A DNA stretch of 56,060 bases from Anaerolineae bacterium. GTDB taxonomy: Bacteria; Chloroflexota; Anaerolineae; Aggregatilineales; Phototrophicaceae. The DNA is taken from NCBI GenBank assembly GCA_022825675.1, contig JAJDWK010000091.1:1-56060 (forward strand). Direction: 5' to 3'. A program made the translations under genes and the position numbers. Shown here piece after piece: positions 26,569-34,978 of this stretch; the first letter of the stretch is position 1; the number at the start of each line of letters is the position of its first letter. The notes beneath the pieces were generated by a model, which had not been told where the DNA came from, did not search any database, and saw nothing but the letters and a program-made list of their open reading frames with translations.

Positions 26569-27660
26569 ATGAGAGCCCATCTATTTTACGCAGGCGACAA
26601 TGTTAGGGGTTTGGCAATCCTCAAAAGGCAGGGATTGCTGGTAGACCTTGTTTATATTGACCCGCCTTTTGCGACTGGCAATGATTTTCTCATCAGCGAA
26701 AAGCGCGCGAACTCCATAAGCGGGAACGGGGCGCTCGCCTATTCCGACCGTCGCAAAGGCAAAGAGTATCTTGATAGTCTCCACCATCAGCTGCGCGCCA
26801 TAAAGGAAGTTATGTCGCCAACTGGGTCAATCTATGTGCATATCGGCTTGGCGGTGGAGCATCATGTGCGGCTGCTGCTGGATGATGTCTTCGGCGCGGG
26901 CAATTTCCGCAACAGCATCACGCGCATAAAATGCAATCCCAAGAATTTCGCGCGCAATTCATACGGGAACATTCGGGACACAATCCTTTTTTATTCTAAT
27001 TCGCCAAAGGAAATTACCTGGAATCCGCAGCGGGAATCTCTGACCACAGAAGATATAGAACGGCTCTATCCGCTACTGGACGAACAGGGAAGGCGGTATA
27101 CCACAACGCCACTGCATGCGCCTGGGGTAACGCAAAATGGCGAGACAGGAAAAGCCTGGCGCGGCATGGCGCCGCCCGAAGGCCGGCACTGGCGCTATCG
27201 CCCGGAAAAACTGGAGGCGCTAGACGAGCAAGGGCTTATCGCCTGGAGTTCTACCGGCAATCCGCGGTTGATCAAATATGCCGACCAAGCCAAAGGCAAG
27301 CTGCCGCAGGATGTTTGGGAATATAAAGACCCGCAGAACCCGCTGTATCCAACGCAGAAAAATGCGGAGATGCTCAAGCGCATCATCTTGACTTCGTCCA
27401 ATCCCGGCGACACGGTGCTGGATTGTTTCGCGGGCAGCGGCGAGACTTTGCTAGTCGCGCATGAGCATGGCAGATATTTTGTTGGTATGGACATTTCTAG
27501 CGCCGCCCAAGAGGTCATCCGGCAGCGCCTGGCCGACTTGCAGGTGGAATGGGTCGAAGGAAATGAAAACTTTAGACTTCGAATCTCTAGAGCAACAGGC
27601 CAGTCGAAAGAATTTGCAGGATGTCGAACAGGAAGTACGCAATCGGTCGCCGAGACTTGA
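26569..27660 (+). CDS. site-specific DNA methyltransferase, beta class
   Basis: 363 aa. The catalytic motif comes first (VYIDPPFATGNDF, residues about 28-40) and the AdoMet motif late (VLDCFAGSGETLL, about 285-297), the order of beta-class N6-adenine or N4-cytosine methyltransferases. The NPLYPTQKNAEMLKRII segment before the AdoMet site is also typical. The 3' end overlaps the next gene by 98 bases in another frame, an arrangement common for type II restriction-modification pairs. The recognition site is unknown. Confidence 0.9.
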   Translation: MRAHLFYAGDNVRGLAILKRQGLLVDLVYIDPPFATGNDFLISEKRANSISGNGALAYSDRRKGKEYLDSLHHQLRAIKEVMSPTGSIYVHIGLAVEHHVRLLLDDVFGAGNFRNSITRIKCNPKNFARNSYGNIRDTILFYSNSPKEITWNPQRESLTTEDIERLYPLLDEQGRRYTTTPLHAPGVTQNGETGKAWRGMAPPEGRHWRYRPEKLEALDEQGLIAWSSTGNPRLIKYADQAKGKLPQDVWEYKDPQNPLYPTQKNAEMLKRIILTSSNPGDTVLDCFAGSGETLLVAHEHGRYFVGMDISSAAQEVIRQRLADLQVEWVEGNENFRLRISRATGQSKEFAGCRTGSTQSVAET

Positions 27661-28237
27661 GCGACGAATTAAACGCTTTTCAGAACAATTCGGAATACCC
27701 GAACATAGATACTGGGATGCACTAGATGCGGATCCTTCGGGGCCACTTGCTTCAACTTTAGCGCGGGAAGCCAGACGGCAGAATATCCACGAAAAGCATG
27801 CTGCCGACTACATTTGTCGTATGGATCATGTATCAAACTTTGAAAAACTGAAAGCCACTGGATCAAATGCTCTGTATCTGAACAGAGATGGTCAGTTTGT
27901 TACGCGCGCACAATTAGGTAATGCATCAAAGCCATCAAAGTCCCTAGATTTTCGATGGGAAACTGCTGGGATTGTATGCCTCGCTGCACAGAAGTATACG
28001 AAAGAAGGAGGTGGAAATCAAGACAGCCAATTTAATGAAATTGAACAATTGTTAAGAAATTACCTGCAACGTACCAACAACGGAATAGCTTTGTTCGCTT
28101 TGGTAGATGGTGCTTACTACACAGAAGACCGCCTAAAGAAACTTGATGCGTTGGTTCGTGAACGGCCACCTAGAAGCTATGTGGTTAGTGTAAATTCCCT
28201 TCAAGTTATTTTGCAGGAAATTACAACTAAATCCTAA
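27563..28237 (+). CDS. putative type II restriction endonuclease
   Basis: 224 aa, not matched to a named family. It begins with a charged helical part (MKTLDFESLEQQASRKNLQDVE), and the conserved-looking centre is LDFRWETAG (D129, E133) followed by CLAAQ143K144YTKEGGGNQDSQFNEIEQLLRNY, which could be a divergent PD-(D/E)xK active site with the GGG-Q stretch seen in several restriction enzymes. Lower GC and a different codon style from the neighbours suggest transfer. The ATG at 27563 follows GAAGGA and overlaps the methyltransferase gene. The pairing with a methyltransferase is the main argument for its function. Confidence 0.65.
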   Translation: MKTLDFESLEQQASRKNLQDVEQEVRNRSPRLERRIKRFSEQFGIPEHRYWDALDADPSGPLASTLAREARRQNIHEKHAADYICRMDHVSNFEKLKATGSNALYLNRDGQFVTRAQLGNASKPSKSLDFRWETAGIVCLAAQKYTKEGGGNQDSQFNEIEQLLRNYLQRTNNGIALFALVDGAYYTEDRLKKLDALVRERPPRSYVVSVNSLQVILQEITTKS

Positions 28238-28247
28238 TTGCATGATC

Positions 28248-28268
28248 GGGCGGCTCAGCGAGCCGCCC
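28248..28268. terminator. GC-rich hairpin after the restriction gene
   Basis: GGGCGGCTC / GAGCCGCCC, nine perfect pairs around AGC, 10 bases past the stop and followed by TTACAATTTCT. It could stop transcription, but it also resembles the dispersed hairpins at 48 and 30486. Confidence 0.5.
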
Positions 28269-28301
28269 TTACAATTTCTCTGCGCCTATCATGGAGTTAA
28301 G

Positions 28302-28339
28302 CCCCTCCCTCTTCATGGGGGAGGGGTTTGGGGTGGGGG
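28302..28339. repeat. CCCCACCCCAAACCCCTCCCCC repeat, intergenic copy
   Basis: Inverted structure CCCCTCCCT...GGGGGAGGGG with a G-rich tail. It abuts the acs stop codon. The reverse complement matches the copy inside the permease gene at 24256-24292. Confidence 0.75.
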
Positions 28340-30247
28340 CTAATCCTCCAACGTACTCAAATCCCCCAGCGGCTGACCCAGCGCCTGCGCCTTGAGCACG
28401 CGCCGCATGATTTTGCCGCTGCGCGTCTTGGGCAGGTTATCCACAAATTCTATCTGCGCCGGCACCGCGATCGGACCGACCTCGTGCCGCACATGCGCCT
28501 TCAACTCCGCCTCCAGCGCCGGCGAGCCTTCCGCCCCCGCCACCAAAATGCAATAGGCGAAAATCTTGTTGCCGCGCAGCTCATCGGGTACGCCAATCAC
28601 CGCTGATTCGGCGACCGCGCTGTGGCTGACCAAGCCCGATTCCACTTCCGCCGTGCCCAGCCGATAGCCGCTGACCTTCAGCACATCGTCATTGCGCCCG
28701 ATGACCCAGAGATAGCCGTCTTCATCGCGGCGCGCGGTATCGCCCGCCAGATACCAGCCCTGCTTTTGATACTTCGCCCAGTATTGGCTGAGGAAGCGCT
28801 CGTCATCGCCATAAACGGTGCGAATCATGCTGGGCCATGGACCTTTGATGACGAGGTTGCCATCTTCGTTGACGCCGACAGGCGCGCCATCGTCATCGAC
28901 AATATCAACTTCGATGCCGGGGAAGGGACGGGTGGCGCTGCCGGGCTTCAAGCCGACTGAGGGCAGCGGCGTAATCATGAAGCCGCCAGTTTCCGTCTGC
29001 CACCAGGTGTCGATGATGGGGCATTGCTCGCGCCCGATAACGCGGTGATACCAGCGCCAGGCTTCGGGGTTGATCGGCTCGCCAACAGAGCCCAGCAGGC
29101 GCAGGCTGCTCAAATCGTGGCGCTGGGGCCAGGCTTCGCCGAAGCGCATCAAGCCGCGGATGGCGGTGGGCGCGGTATACAAAATGCTGACGCCATATTC
29201 CGCCACCAGCTGCCACCAGCGGTCGGGATAGGGGTAGGTGGGCGCACCTTCGTAGATGATGCTGGTCGCGCCCAATATCAGCGGCGCGTAGACGATATAA
29301 CTGTGCCCGGTAATCCAGCCGGGGTCGGCGGCGCACCACCAGCGGTCCTCTTCTTTGATATCAAATGCCCAGGAGAGCGTGGTCGAGGTATAGACCTGAT
29401 AGCCGCCATGGGTGTGCAGGACGCCTTTGGGCTTGCCGGTGGTGCCGCTGGTGTAGAGGATGAAGAGCGGGTCTTCGGCGTCCATGATTTCGGTTTCGGC
29501 GCGGGGCTTGGCGATGGGCAGCGCCATCAAGTCGTGATACCAATAATCGCGCCCGCCTTCCATGTGGATGTCTTGCCCGGTGCGCTTGACGACAATGACC
29601 GTCTCCACCACGGGCGAGCGCTGCGCCGCCTCATCGACTGTATTCTTCAAAGGCACGATTTTGCCGCGCAGCCAGGCGCCATCACAGGTGATGAGCACTT
29701 TGCTCTGGGCATCTTCGATGCGGCTGGCGAGCGCCTGCTCGCTGAAGCCGCCATAGACGACGCTGTGCGGCGCGCCGATTTTGGCGCAAGCCAGCATGGC
29801 AATCGCGATTTCTGGCACCCGCCCCATATAGATAGTTACGCGGTCGCCCTTTTTCACGCCCATGCCGCGCAGCACATTGGCGAATTTGTTGACTTCCTGC
29901 CACAGCTGCCAATAGGACAGGCTCAGCTTGTCGCCGGGCTCGCCCTCCCAAATGATAGCCAGTTTGTTGCGCCGCCAAGTCTTGACATGGCGGTCCAGCG
30001 CGTTAAGCGCCATGTTGGTTTTGCCGCCTGTGAACCACTTATAAAAGGGCTTGTTGCTGGCGTCCAGCACCTGGTCCCATTTTTGATACCACTGCAGTTC
30101 TTCGGCGCGCTTCGCCCAAAAGGCTTGCGGGTCTTGCCGCGCCCGGTCATAGACCGCCTCGTAATCCGGCACATTGGCGGCGGCGACCAGCGCCGGGTCC
30201 GGCTGATACCATTCGCTTGTCGGCGGGGTGAACGCTTGTTCAGTCAT
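28340..30247 (-). CDS. acs: acetyl-CoA synthetase, AMP-forming
   Basis: 635 aa ANL-superfamily enzyme that activates acetate to acetyl-CoA. Key motifs are [22 protein letters not shown], the [10 protein letters not shown] acyl-substrate segment, [27 protein letters not shown], and the C-terminal [11 protein letters not shown] with the regulatory lysine that is acetylated in Acs. Length and the long N-terminal domain fit Acs; propionate could be an alternative substrate. The ATG at 30247 has AGGAG six bases upstream. It is a single-gene unit. Confidence 0.95.
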   Translation of the reverse strand: MTEQAFTPPTSEWYQPDPALVAAANVPDYEAVYDRARQDPQAFWAKRAEELQWYQKWDQVLDASNKPFYKWFTGGKTNMALNALDRHVKTWRRNKLAIIWEGEPGDKLSLSYWQLWQEVNKFANVLRGMGVKKGDRVTIYMGRVPEIAIAMLACAKIGAPHSVVYGGFSEQALASRIEDAQSKVLITCDGAWLRGKIVPLKNTVDEAAQRSPVVETVIVVKRTGQDIHMEGGRDYWYHDLMALPIAKPRAETEIMDAEDPLFILYTSGTTGKPKGVLHTHGGYQVYTSTTLSWAFDIKEEDRWWCAADPGWITGHSYIVYAPLILGATSIIYEGAPTYPYPDRWWQLVAEYGVSILYTAPTAIRGLMRFGEAWPQRHDLSSLRLLGSVGEPINPEAWRWYHRVIGREQCPIIDTWWQTETGGFMITPLPSVGLKPGSATRPFPGIEVDIVDDDGAPVGVNEDGNLVIKGPWPSMIRTVYGDDERFLSQYWAKYQKQGWYLAGDTARRDEDGYLWVIGRNDDVLKVSGYRLGTAEVESGLVSHSAVAESAVIGVPDELRGNKIFAYCILVAGAEGSPALEAELKAHVRHEVGPIAVPAQIEFVDNLPKTRSGKIMRRVLKAQALGQPLGDLSTLED

Positions 30248-30442
30248 GGGGGTCTCCTCATTAGCACTGCCTTCGGCAGCCATTCTGATGGTTTCACGCT
30301 AATAGTATAAACCATCGTAAGGCAATGTCGAATTGCGGCTGAGATGCGCCGCAGGGCAATTGCATCAAACAATTATTCACCACAGAGACACTGAGGGCAC
30401 AGAGATTTTTCTGCAATCCCGCAGAAAAAGCGGGCAATGTAG

Positions 30443-30463
30443 GGGCGTTTCGCCGAAACGCCC
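30443..30463. repeat. hairpin GGGCGTTTC / GAAACGCCC
   Basis: Nine perfect pairs around a 3-base loop, preceded by GTAG. It lies inside element B. Confidence 0.7.
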
Positions 30464-30485
30464 GCAAGATTCTGTTGATTTGCGC

Positions 30486-30505
30486 GGGCGAGCCGAGGCT
30501 CGCCC
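30486..30505. repeat. GC-rich palindromic hairpin repeat, copy 2
   Basis: GGGCGAGCC / GGCTCGCCC with a 2-base loop followed by CCTAC, the same unit as 48-67. It lies inside element B. Confidence 0.75.
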
Positions 30506-30631
30506 CTACAAATCCCTAGAAGCATGTTGCAATCGACATGGATGATTTTGATGCGATTGCCCTGAGATCCGCCGCCGCGCTTATGCGGTACAATTGAGGA
30601 AAAGGTTGCTTATTTCAACAGGGGGGGAATA

Positions 30632-31408
30632 ATGCACCGTTTCCGCATTTTCTTAGTATTTTTCACTTTGCCGCTGCTTGCCGCGATTGGGGGAATGCTG
30701 ATGGTGGCATTCGCTGACGAAATTCCCTGGGGCTATGCTGATGACAAAGGTCCAGCGCGCTGGGGGCGGCTCTCGCCAGAGTTCGCGCTGTGCGAAGAGG
30801 GCTTGGCGCAATCGCCCATCGACATTCGTGACGCTGTCGAGACCGACTTGGTCGCCATCAACTTCCACTATGGCGAAACTGCCAACAACATCTTCAACAA
30901 CGGGCATACCATCCAGGTCGCTATCGACGCCGGCAGCTACATCGTATACAACGGCATTCGCTATGACCTGCTGCAATTCCACTTCCATGCGCCCAGCGAG
31001 CATACCATCGCCGGCGAAGCCGCGGCGCTGGAAATCCACTTCGTGCACCAAGACCGCAATTCGGGCAATTTGGCTGTCATCGGCATCTTGCTGACAGCTG
31101 GCGACGGCGAAGCTGGCAGCGCCGCTTACGCGCCGATTTTCGACAACCTGCCGGCGCAAGTCGGCGAGCCCGCGGCGGCTGGCGAGGCGCTCGCGCTGGA
31201 GACTTTGCTGCCAGCGTCACGCGGCTATTACACCTACCAAGGCTCGCTGACCACGCCGCCTTGCAGCGAGGTGGTGCGCTGGCTGCTGCTGGATAGCCCG
31301 CTGGCGCTCTCCACCGAGCAAATCGCCGCCTTCCGCGCTATCTATGACGCGAACGCCCGCCCCACCTTGCCGCTGGGGCAGCGAGACCTGCTGCGGGCGC
31401 GGCGCTAG
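30632..31408 (+). CDS. alpha-class carbonic anhydrase
   Basis: 258 aa. An N-terminal hydrophobic segment (about 5-28) acts as signal peptide or anchor, so the enzyme works outside the cytoplasm. The zinc histidines are H117 and H119 (QFHFHAPSEH) and H136 (EIHFVHQ); the 17-residue spacing of the third matches bacterial alpha-type enzymes. QSPIDI near the N-terminus and GSLTTPPCSEVVRW near the C-terminus are further family markers. It interconverts CO2 and bicarbonate. A poly-G ribosome site (GGGGGGG) precedes the ATG. It lies just downstream of MITE-like element B and ends near the lacI gene, which is convergent. Confidence 0.95.
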   Translation: MHRFRIFLVFFTLPLLAAIGGMLMVAFADEIPWGYADDKGPARWGRLSPEFALCEEGLAQSPIDIRDAVETDLVAINFHYGETANNIFNNGHTIQVAIDAGSYIVYNGIRYDLLQFHFHAPSEHTIAGEAAALEIHFVHQDRNSGNLAVIGILLTAGDGEAGSAAYAPIFDNLPAQVGEPAAAGEALALETLLPASRGYYTYQGSLTTPPCSEVVRWLLLDSPLALSTEQIAAFRAIYDANARPTLPLGQRDLLRARR

Positions 31409-31415
31409 AGCGCCT

Positions 31416-32432
31416 CTAAGACAGCGGGGCGCTGCTCTCGCGCAGGACAAGCTGGCAGGGCATGACGATTTGCGTGGGCGTATGGCGCGGATTGCTGATG
31501 AGCTGGCGCAGCCTTTGCATGGCGATATGCCCCATCGCCAGCCGCTCGCTGGTTACGGTCGTCAAAGCGGGCGCGGAATAGACATCCGGCGGCATATCAT
31601 CAAAGCCAACGATGCTAATATCCCGCGGCACCGCCAAGCCCGCTTCTATAATCGCTGGCACCGCGCCTATAGCCGTACGGTCGCTGACCGCGAAGACCGC
31701 TGTCGGCGGCGTTTCCAGCGCAAGCAGCGCCTTCATCTCGCGGTAGCCCTTGTTGGGCAGCCCGCTGGAGAGCGGGCGCTGCACCAGCTCCCAATCGATG
31801 CCCAAGCCGCTGTCTATCATGGCGTTGAGGTAGCCGTGGAAGCGCTCGGTCAGGCTTTTGTATTTGCGCGGACCCTGGATGACGGCGATGCGCCGGTGCC
31901 CCAACTCTATCAAATAGCGCGCCGCCGCATAAGCGCCGCGATAATTATCGACAACGACGCTGTTAAGCGGCTGCAAGGCGCTTTGATTATCCACCGTGAC
32001 CAGGGGCATGCCGCTGTCGCTGATGCGCTGCAGCAACTGGTCGGTGATGTCGCCGCCACCCAGGGCGAGCAGCCCTTTGATGCTTTCCTCCGCCACCAAA
32101 CGCGGCAACACTTCAGAGGGTTTGTCAATCACGCTGACGGCGATGCTGAAGCCCAAACCTTCCGCTTCTTTTTGAATGCCGCTGCTAACATCGGCATAGA
32201 ACATATCGCCCGTCAGCAGCTTGGGCAGCTTCTCGACCAAGATGCCGACGAAACCCTGCGCTTGCTTACGGCCGCCATTGGCACGCGGGACATAGCCGAC
32301 CTTTTCGATGGCATCAGCGATGCGCAGCTGCGTCTCCAAGCCGATGCCTGGGCGCTTGTTCAAATACATCGAAACCGATGACGGCGAAACGCCAGCCAAC
32401 TTGGCAACATCGGTAATGGTTGGTCGCGCCAT
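31416..32432 (-). CDS. LacI-family transcriptional regulator
   Basis: 338 aa. The N-terminal helix-turn-helix and hinge (PTITDVAKLAGVSPSSVSMYLNKR, residues about 3-26) is standard, followed by a periplasmic-binding-protein-like effector domain with SVVVDNYRGAYAAARYLIELGHRRIAVI and ISIVGFDDMPPDVYSAPALTTV. The hinge reads MYLN where VSRVLN is usual, which may affect operator contacts. The start at 32432 (MARPTI) agrees with the family; GGAAG lies upstream. It diverges from the sugar transporter operon and probably represses both through the TTTACTAAA sites, with a sugar as inducer. Confidence 0.92.
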   Translation of the reverse strand: MARPTITDVAKLAGVSPSSVSMYLNKRPGIGLETQLRIADAIEKVGYVPRANGGRKQAQGFVGILVEKLPKLLTGDMFYADVSSGIQKEAEGLGFSIAVSVIDKPSEVLPRLVAEESIKGLLALGGGDITDQLLQRISDSGMPLVTVDNQSALQPLNSVVVDNYRGAYAAARYLIELGHRRIAVIQGPRKYKSLTERFHGYLNAMIDSGLGIDWELVQRPLSSGLPNKGYREMKALLALETPPTAVFAVSDRTAIGAVPAIIEAGLAVPRDISIVGFDDMPPDVYSAPALTTVTSERLAMGHIAMQRLRQLISNPRHTPTQIVMPCQLVLRESSAPLS

Positions 32433-32450
32433 GTCTTCCGCCCAGCGGGA

Positions 32451-32460
32451 TTTTACTAAA
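32451..32460. promoter_or_regulatory. LacI operator candidate 1
   Basis: TTTTACTAAA, near-palindromic around the central C. It lies 19 bases upstream of the lacI start. Confidence 0.55.
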
Positions 32461-32470
32461 GTATAGCTGA

Positions 32471-32480
32471 TTTTACTAAA
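32471..32480. promoter_or_regulatory. LacI operator candidate 2
   Basis: Exact second copy of TTTTACTAAA, 20 bases (two helical turns) from the first. Confidence 0.55.
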
Positions 32481-32530
32481 ATTCTTTAGCGCTGCCAATA
32501 TCGGGATTGGCTTAGCGCCAGTCTAAGACA

Positions 32531-32540
32531 TTTAGTAAAA
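32531..32540. promoter_or_regulatory. LacI operator candidate 3
   Basis: TTTAGTAAAA, the exact reverse complement of sites 1 and 2. Confidence 0.55.
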
Positions 32541-32562
32541 TAGTTCAACTTGTTGAGTGAAT

Positions 32563-32573
32563 TATACTAAAAT
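32563..32573. promoter_or_regulatory. LacI operator candidate 4
   Basis: TATACTAAAAT, sharing the ACTAAAA half with the other sites. Confidence 0.4.
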
Positions 32574-32588
32574 TGCGGCGGAAATGCC

Positions 32589-32617
32589 TTGACGAATTTT
32601 AGTAGCTGCGTTATGTT
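32589..32617 (+). promoter_or_regulatory. promoter of the sugar transporter operon with embedded operator
   Basis: TTGACG (32589-32594), 17 bases, then TATGTT (32612-32617), a good sigma-70-type promoter. The spacer begins with AATTTTAGTAG (32595-32605), a fifth copy of the operator half, so repressor binding would block polymerase directly. The binding-protein start is 43 bases downstream. Confidence 0.6.
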
Positions 32618-32659
32618 CTATATGCTGGTCAATGAATTTCAGTTTGGGGAGTTAAATCC

Positions 32660-33985
32660 ATGACTAAGAGAATTTCTCGCCGCGACTTTCTAAGATACAC
32701 GGGCATGGGCAGCGCCGCCGCCTTTGCCTCCGCCTATGGCATGCCGCTGGGCACTGCCCTCGCCCAGGCGCCGCCCACCGATATCACCGACCATCTGGTG
32801 GTCTACAACTTCGGCGGCGCCCAGCATCAGGAAGTCTTCGCTAATGCGATCGCGCGCTTCAACGAGGTCTACCCGAATGTGACGGTGGAAGACCTGTACA
32901 TCCCGTCTACCGAAGGCTGGGGCGGCTTCACCACCAATATCCTCTTGCGCATCCGCAGCGGTTTGCAGACGGATGTAATCGCCATCGCGATTGAAGGCGC
33001 GCATGAGCTGATCGCTTCGGGCGCATTGCTGCCGCTGGACGATGCCATCGCCGCCGAAGAGGCATTGCAAGAAGTCGAAGCCGACTCCCACCCCGCGCTG
33101 GCGGACGGCCTCGCCGGGCGGGATGGCAACACCTATTTCATCACCCGTGAATGGAATAACATGATCATCCATTACAACACGGACATGTTTGATGCCGCCG
33201 GCTTGGGCACCCCCTCCCCGATGTGGACCTGGGACGACTTCCTGGAAGCCGCGCTGACGCTGACCACCGGCGAAGGCGCTGACAAGGTCTTCGGCTATGT
33301 CATCCCCTTCTTCTTCTTTGGCTTGCAGCCCTGGTTCCACACCAATGGCACGGGCGTCTTAAATGAGGACTGGACGCAATCCAACCTGGATGACCCCAAG
33401 ATGCTGGAATCGGTCAAGTTCATCCATTCGCTGGTGCATGAACACGGCGTTTCGCCCTCGGTTGAGGGCGTTGATATGCTTGGTTTGTTCACATCCGAGC
33501 GCGCTGCCATGACCGCATTCGGGCGTTGGACCTTCGCCAATTACATCGCCAACGACTTCCGCCAGGTTGATATTGTGCCTTGGCCGCGCAAGGAAACGGG
33601 CACGACAGTCTTTGGCTCCGGCGGCTGGGCAATCACCAAGAGCGCGCAGAATGTGCCGCTGGCGCTTGAATTGATTAAGGAATTCTCCAGCATTGAGACC
33701 GATGTTGACTCCATCCGCTTCGGCACCTTCATCCCGTCACGGCGGTCATCGGCGCTTAGCGAGCAGTTCCTCTCCTTCCCGGATCACGCGCATTATTTCT
33801 GGGAGAGCCTGGACGACATCAAACCCGTGCCGTCCCCCGCCAATTTTGCCGAAATGGCGGAGATCTTCATGCGGCACATGGGCGACATCATGGCGAATAT
33901 CGCCACGCCAGAACAAGGTTTGGAAGCGGCGCATATCGAGCTTACCGCCGCCATGGACCGCCTGGCGGAGCGCATGTCATCGTAA
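32660..33985 (+). CDS. sugar ABC transporter substrate-binding protein, Tat signal
   Basis: 441 aa extracellular solute-binding protein of the CUT1 (MalE-like) type. The N-terminus has a twin-arginine signal (SRRDFLRY) and a likely cleavage after ALAQA at about residue 36, with no lipobox cysteine. The mature part shows typical features: VVYNFGGAQHQEVFANAIARFNEVYPNVTVE, PLDDAIAAEE, and WNNMIIHYNTDMFDAAGL. The ligand is probably an oligosaccharide or glycoside given the downstream GH116 enzyme. It is the first gene of the LacI-controlled operon. Confidence 0.93.
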   Translation: MTKRISRRDFLRYTGMGSAAAFASAYGMPLGTALAQAPPTDITDHLVVYNFGGAQHQEVFANAIARFNEVYPNVTVEDLYIPSTEGWGGFTTNILLRIRSGLQTDVIAIAIEGAHELIASGALLPLDDAIAAEEALQEVEADSHPALADGLAGRDGNTYFITREWNNMIIHYNTDMFDAAGLGTPSPMWTWDDFLEAALTLTTGEGADKVFGYVIPFFFFGLQPWFHTNGTGVLNEDWTQSNLDDPKMLESVKFIHSLVHEHGVSPSVEGVDMLGLFTSERAAMTAFGRWTFANYIANDFRQVDIVPWPRKETGTTVFGSGGWAITKSAQNVPLALELIKEFSSIETDVDSIRFGTFIPSRRSSALSEQFLSFPDHAHYFWESLDDIKPVPSPANFAEMAEIFMRHMGDIMANIATPEQGLEAAHIELTAAMDRLAERMSS

Positions 33986-34014
33986 GCCGCCGCCTGGCGC
34001 GCAGTACACTAACA

Positions 34015-34038
34015 GCCTGCAAGCGCCCGCTTGCAGGC
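34015..34038 (+). promoter_or_regulatory. intercistronic stem-loop after the binding-protein gene
   Basis: GCCTGCAAGCG / CGCTTGCAGGC, 11 perfect pairs around CC, followed by TTGCC and not a T-run. Such stems between binding protein and permease genes usually lower permease expression or protect the upstream mRNA. Confidence 0.65.
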
Positions 34039-34075
34039 TTGCCTCGCCATACATCAAACGGGAGTCTTAGGCTGC

Positions 34076-34960
34076 ATGTTGTCCCCTAAGCGGAGCGAAG
34101 CGCTGGCGGGTTATCTCTTTATCCTGCCCACATTCATCGGCTTCGCGATTTTCATTTTGTATCCGCTGGTGGAATCGCTGCGCATCAGCTTTTATGAATA
34201 CAGCATCCTGGGCGATTCCTATTTTGTGGAGCTGGACAACTATACGCGGCTCATCAACGACAGCCGCCTGCGCAAAACGTATAGCAATACGATAGTCTTC
34301 ACCGGCTTTGCCGTATTCTTCAACGCGGGCATCGGGCTGCTGCTGGCGGTATTCCTCAATCGGCGCATGCCCATTTTGATGCGGAATTTCTATCGCTCGG
34401 CATTCTTCTTCCCTATCTTGATCGCCCATACCTATATCGCCGTGATTTGGCAATATCTCTATCAGCAAGATACCGGCGTCATCAACTATTATCTGGTGGC
34501 TTTGGGCTTCGACCCCATCCCTTGGCTCAGCCATCCCGCCTGGGCGATGGCGGCGATTATCATCATGGATGTCTGGAAAAATACCGGCTTCGCCATGCTG
34601 GTCTTCCTGGCGGGTTTGCAATCTATCCCGCATGAGTATTATGAGGCGGCGCAGTTGGATGGCGCCAACGAGCGCCAGCTCTTCACGCGCATCACGATTC
34701 CCTTGCTCAGCCCCTCTATCTTTTTCATACTTGTCATATTTATGATTGGCGCCTTGCAGGTCTTTGATTCCATCATCGTGCTGACGGACGGCGGTCCCGG
34801 CGATGCCACGCGCAGCGTCGTCATGTACATCTATCAGCTGGCGTTTCAGCGGCTGGATTTTGGCTACGCCGCCGCCGTCTCCTGGACGCTTTTCCTTGTC
34901 ATCATGGCGGTTACGCTCTTCCAGTTCCTGGTCAGCCGCCGCTGGGTCCACTATGAATAG
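34076..34960 (+). CDS. CUT1 sugar ABC transporter permease (MalF-like)
   Basis: 294 aa with six hydrophobic segments. The EAA loop that contacts the ATPase reads YYEAAQLDGANERQLFTRITIPLLSPS. GYLFILPTFIGFAIFILYPLVESLRISF is the standard first helix. The ATG at 34076 follows GGGAG at 11 bases. It forms the membrane channel with the next gene. No ATPase gene is in the operon, so a shared MsmX-type ATPase is probably supplied from elsewhere. Confidence 0.93.
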   Translation: MLSPKRSEALAGYLFILPTFIGFAIFILYPLVESLRISFYEYSILGDSYFVELDNYTRLINDSRLRKTYSNTIVFTGFAVFFNAGIGLLLAVFLNRRMPILMRNFYRSAFFFPILIAHTYIAVIWQYLYQQDTGVINYYLVALGFDPIPWLSHPAWAMAAIIIMDVWKNTGFAMLVFLAGLQSIPHEYYEAAQLDGANERQLFTRITIPLLSPSIFFILVIFMIGALQVFDSIIVLTDGGPGDATRSVVMYIYQLAFQRLDFGYAAAVSWTLFLVIMAVTLFQFLVSRRWVHYE

Positions 34961-34978
34961 CCAAGCGAGGGCGCTGCT

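Larger units (their letters stand above)
30352..30564. mobile_element. MITE-like element B with CAGGG ends and target duplication
   Basis: 213 bases bounded by CAGGGCAATTGCATCAAA and its inverse TTTGATGCGATTGCCCTG (one mismatch in 18). The 10 bases outside are AGATGCGCCG on the left and AGATCCGCCG on the right, matching at nine positions, as expected for a target-site duplication. It has no coding capacity for a transposase. Inside are CACCACAGAGACACTGAG and two hairpins. ISAs1-family elements are known for CAGGG ends and 8-10 base duplications. It fills most of the 384-base gap between acs and the carbonic anhydrase. Confidence 0.68.
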
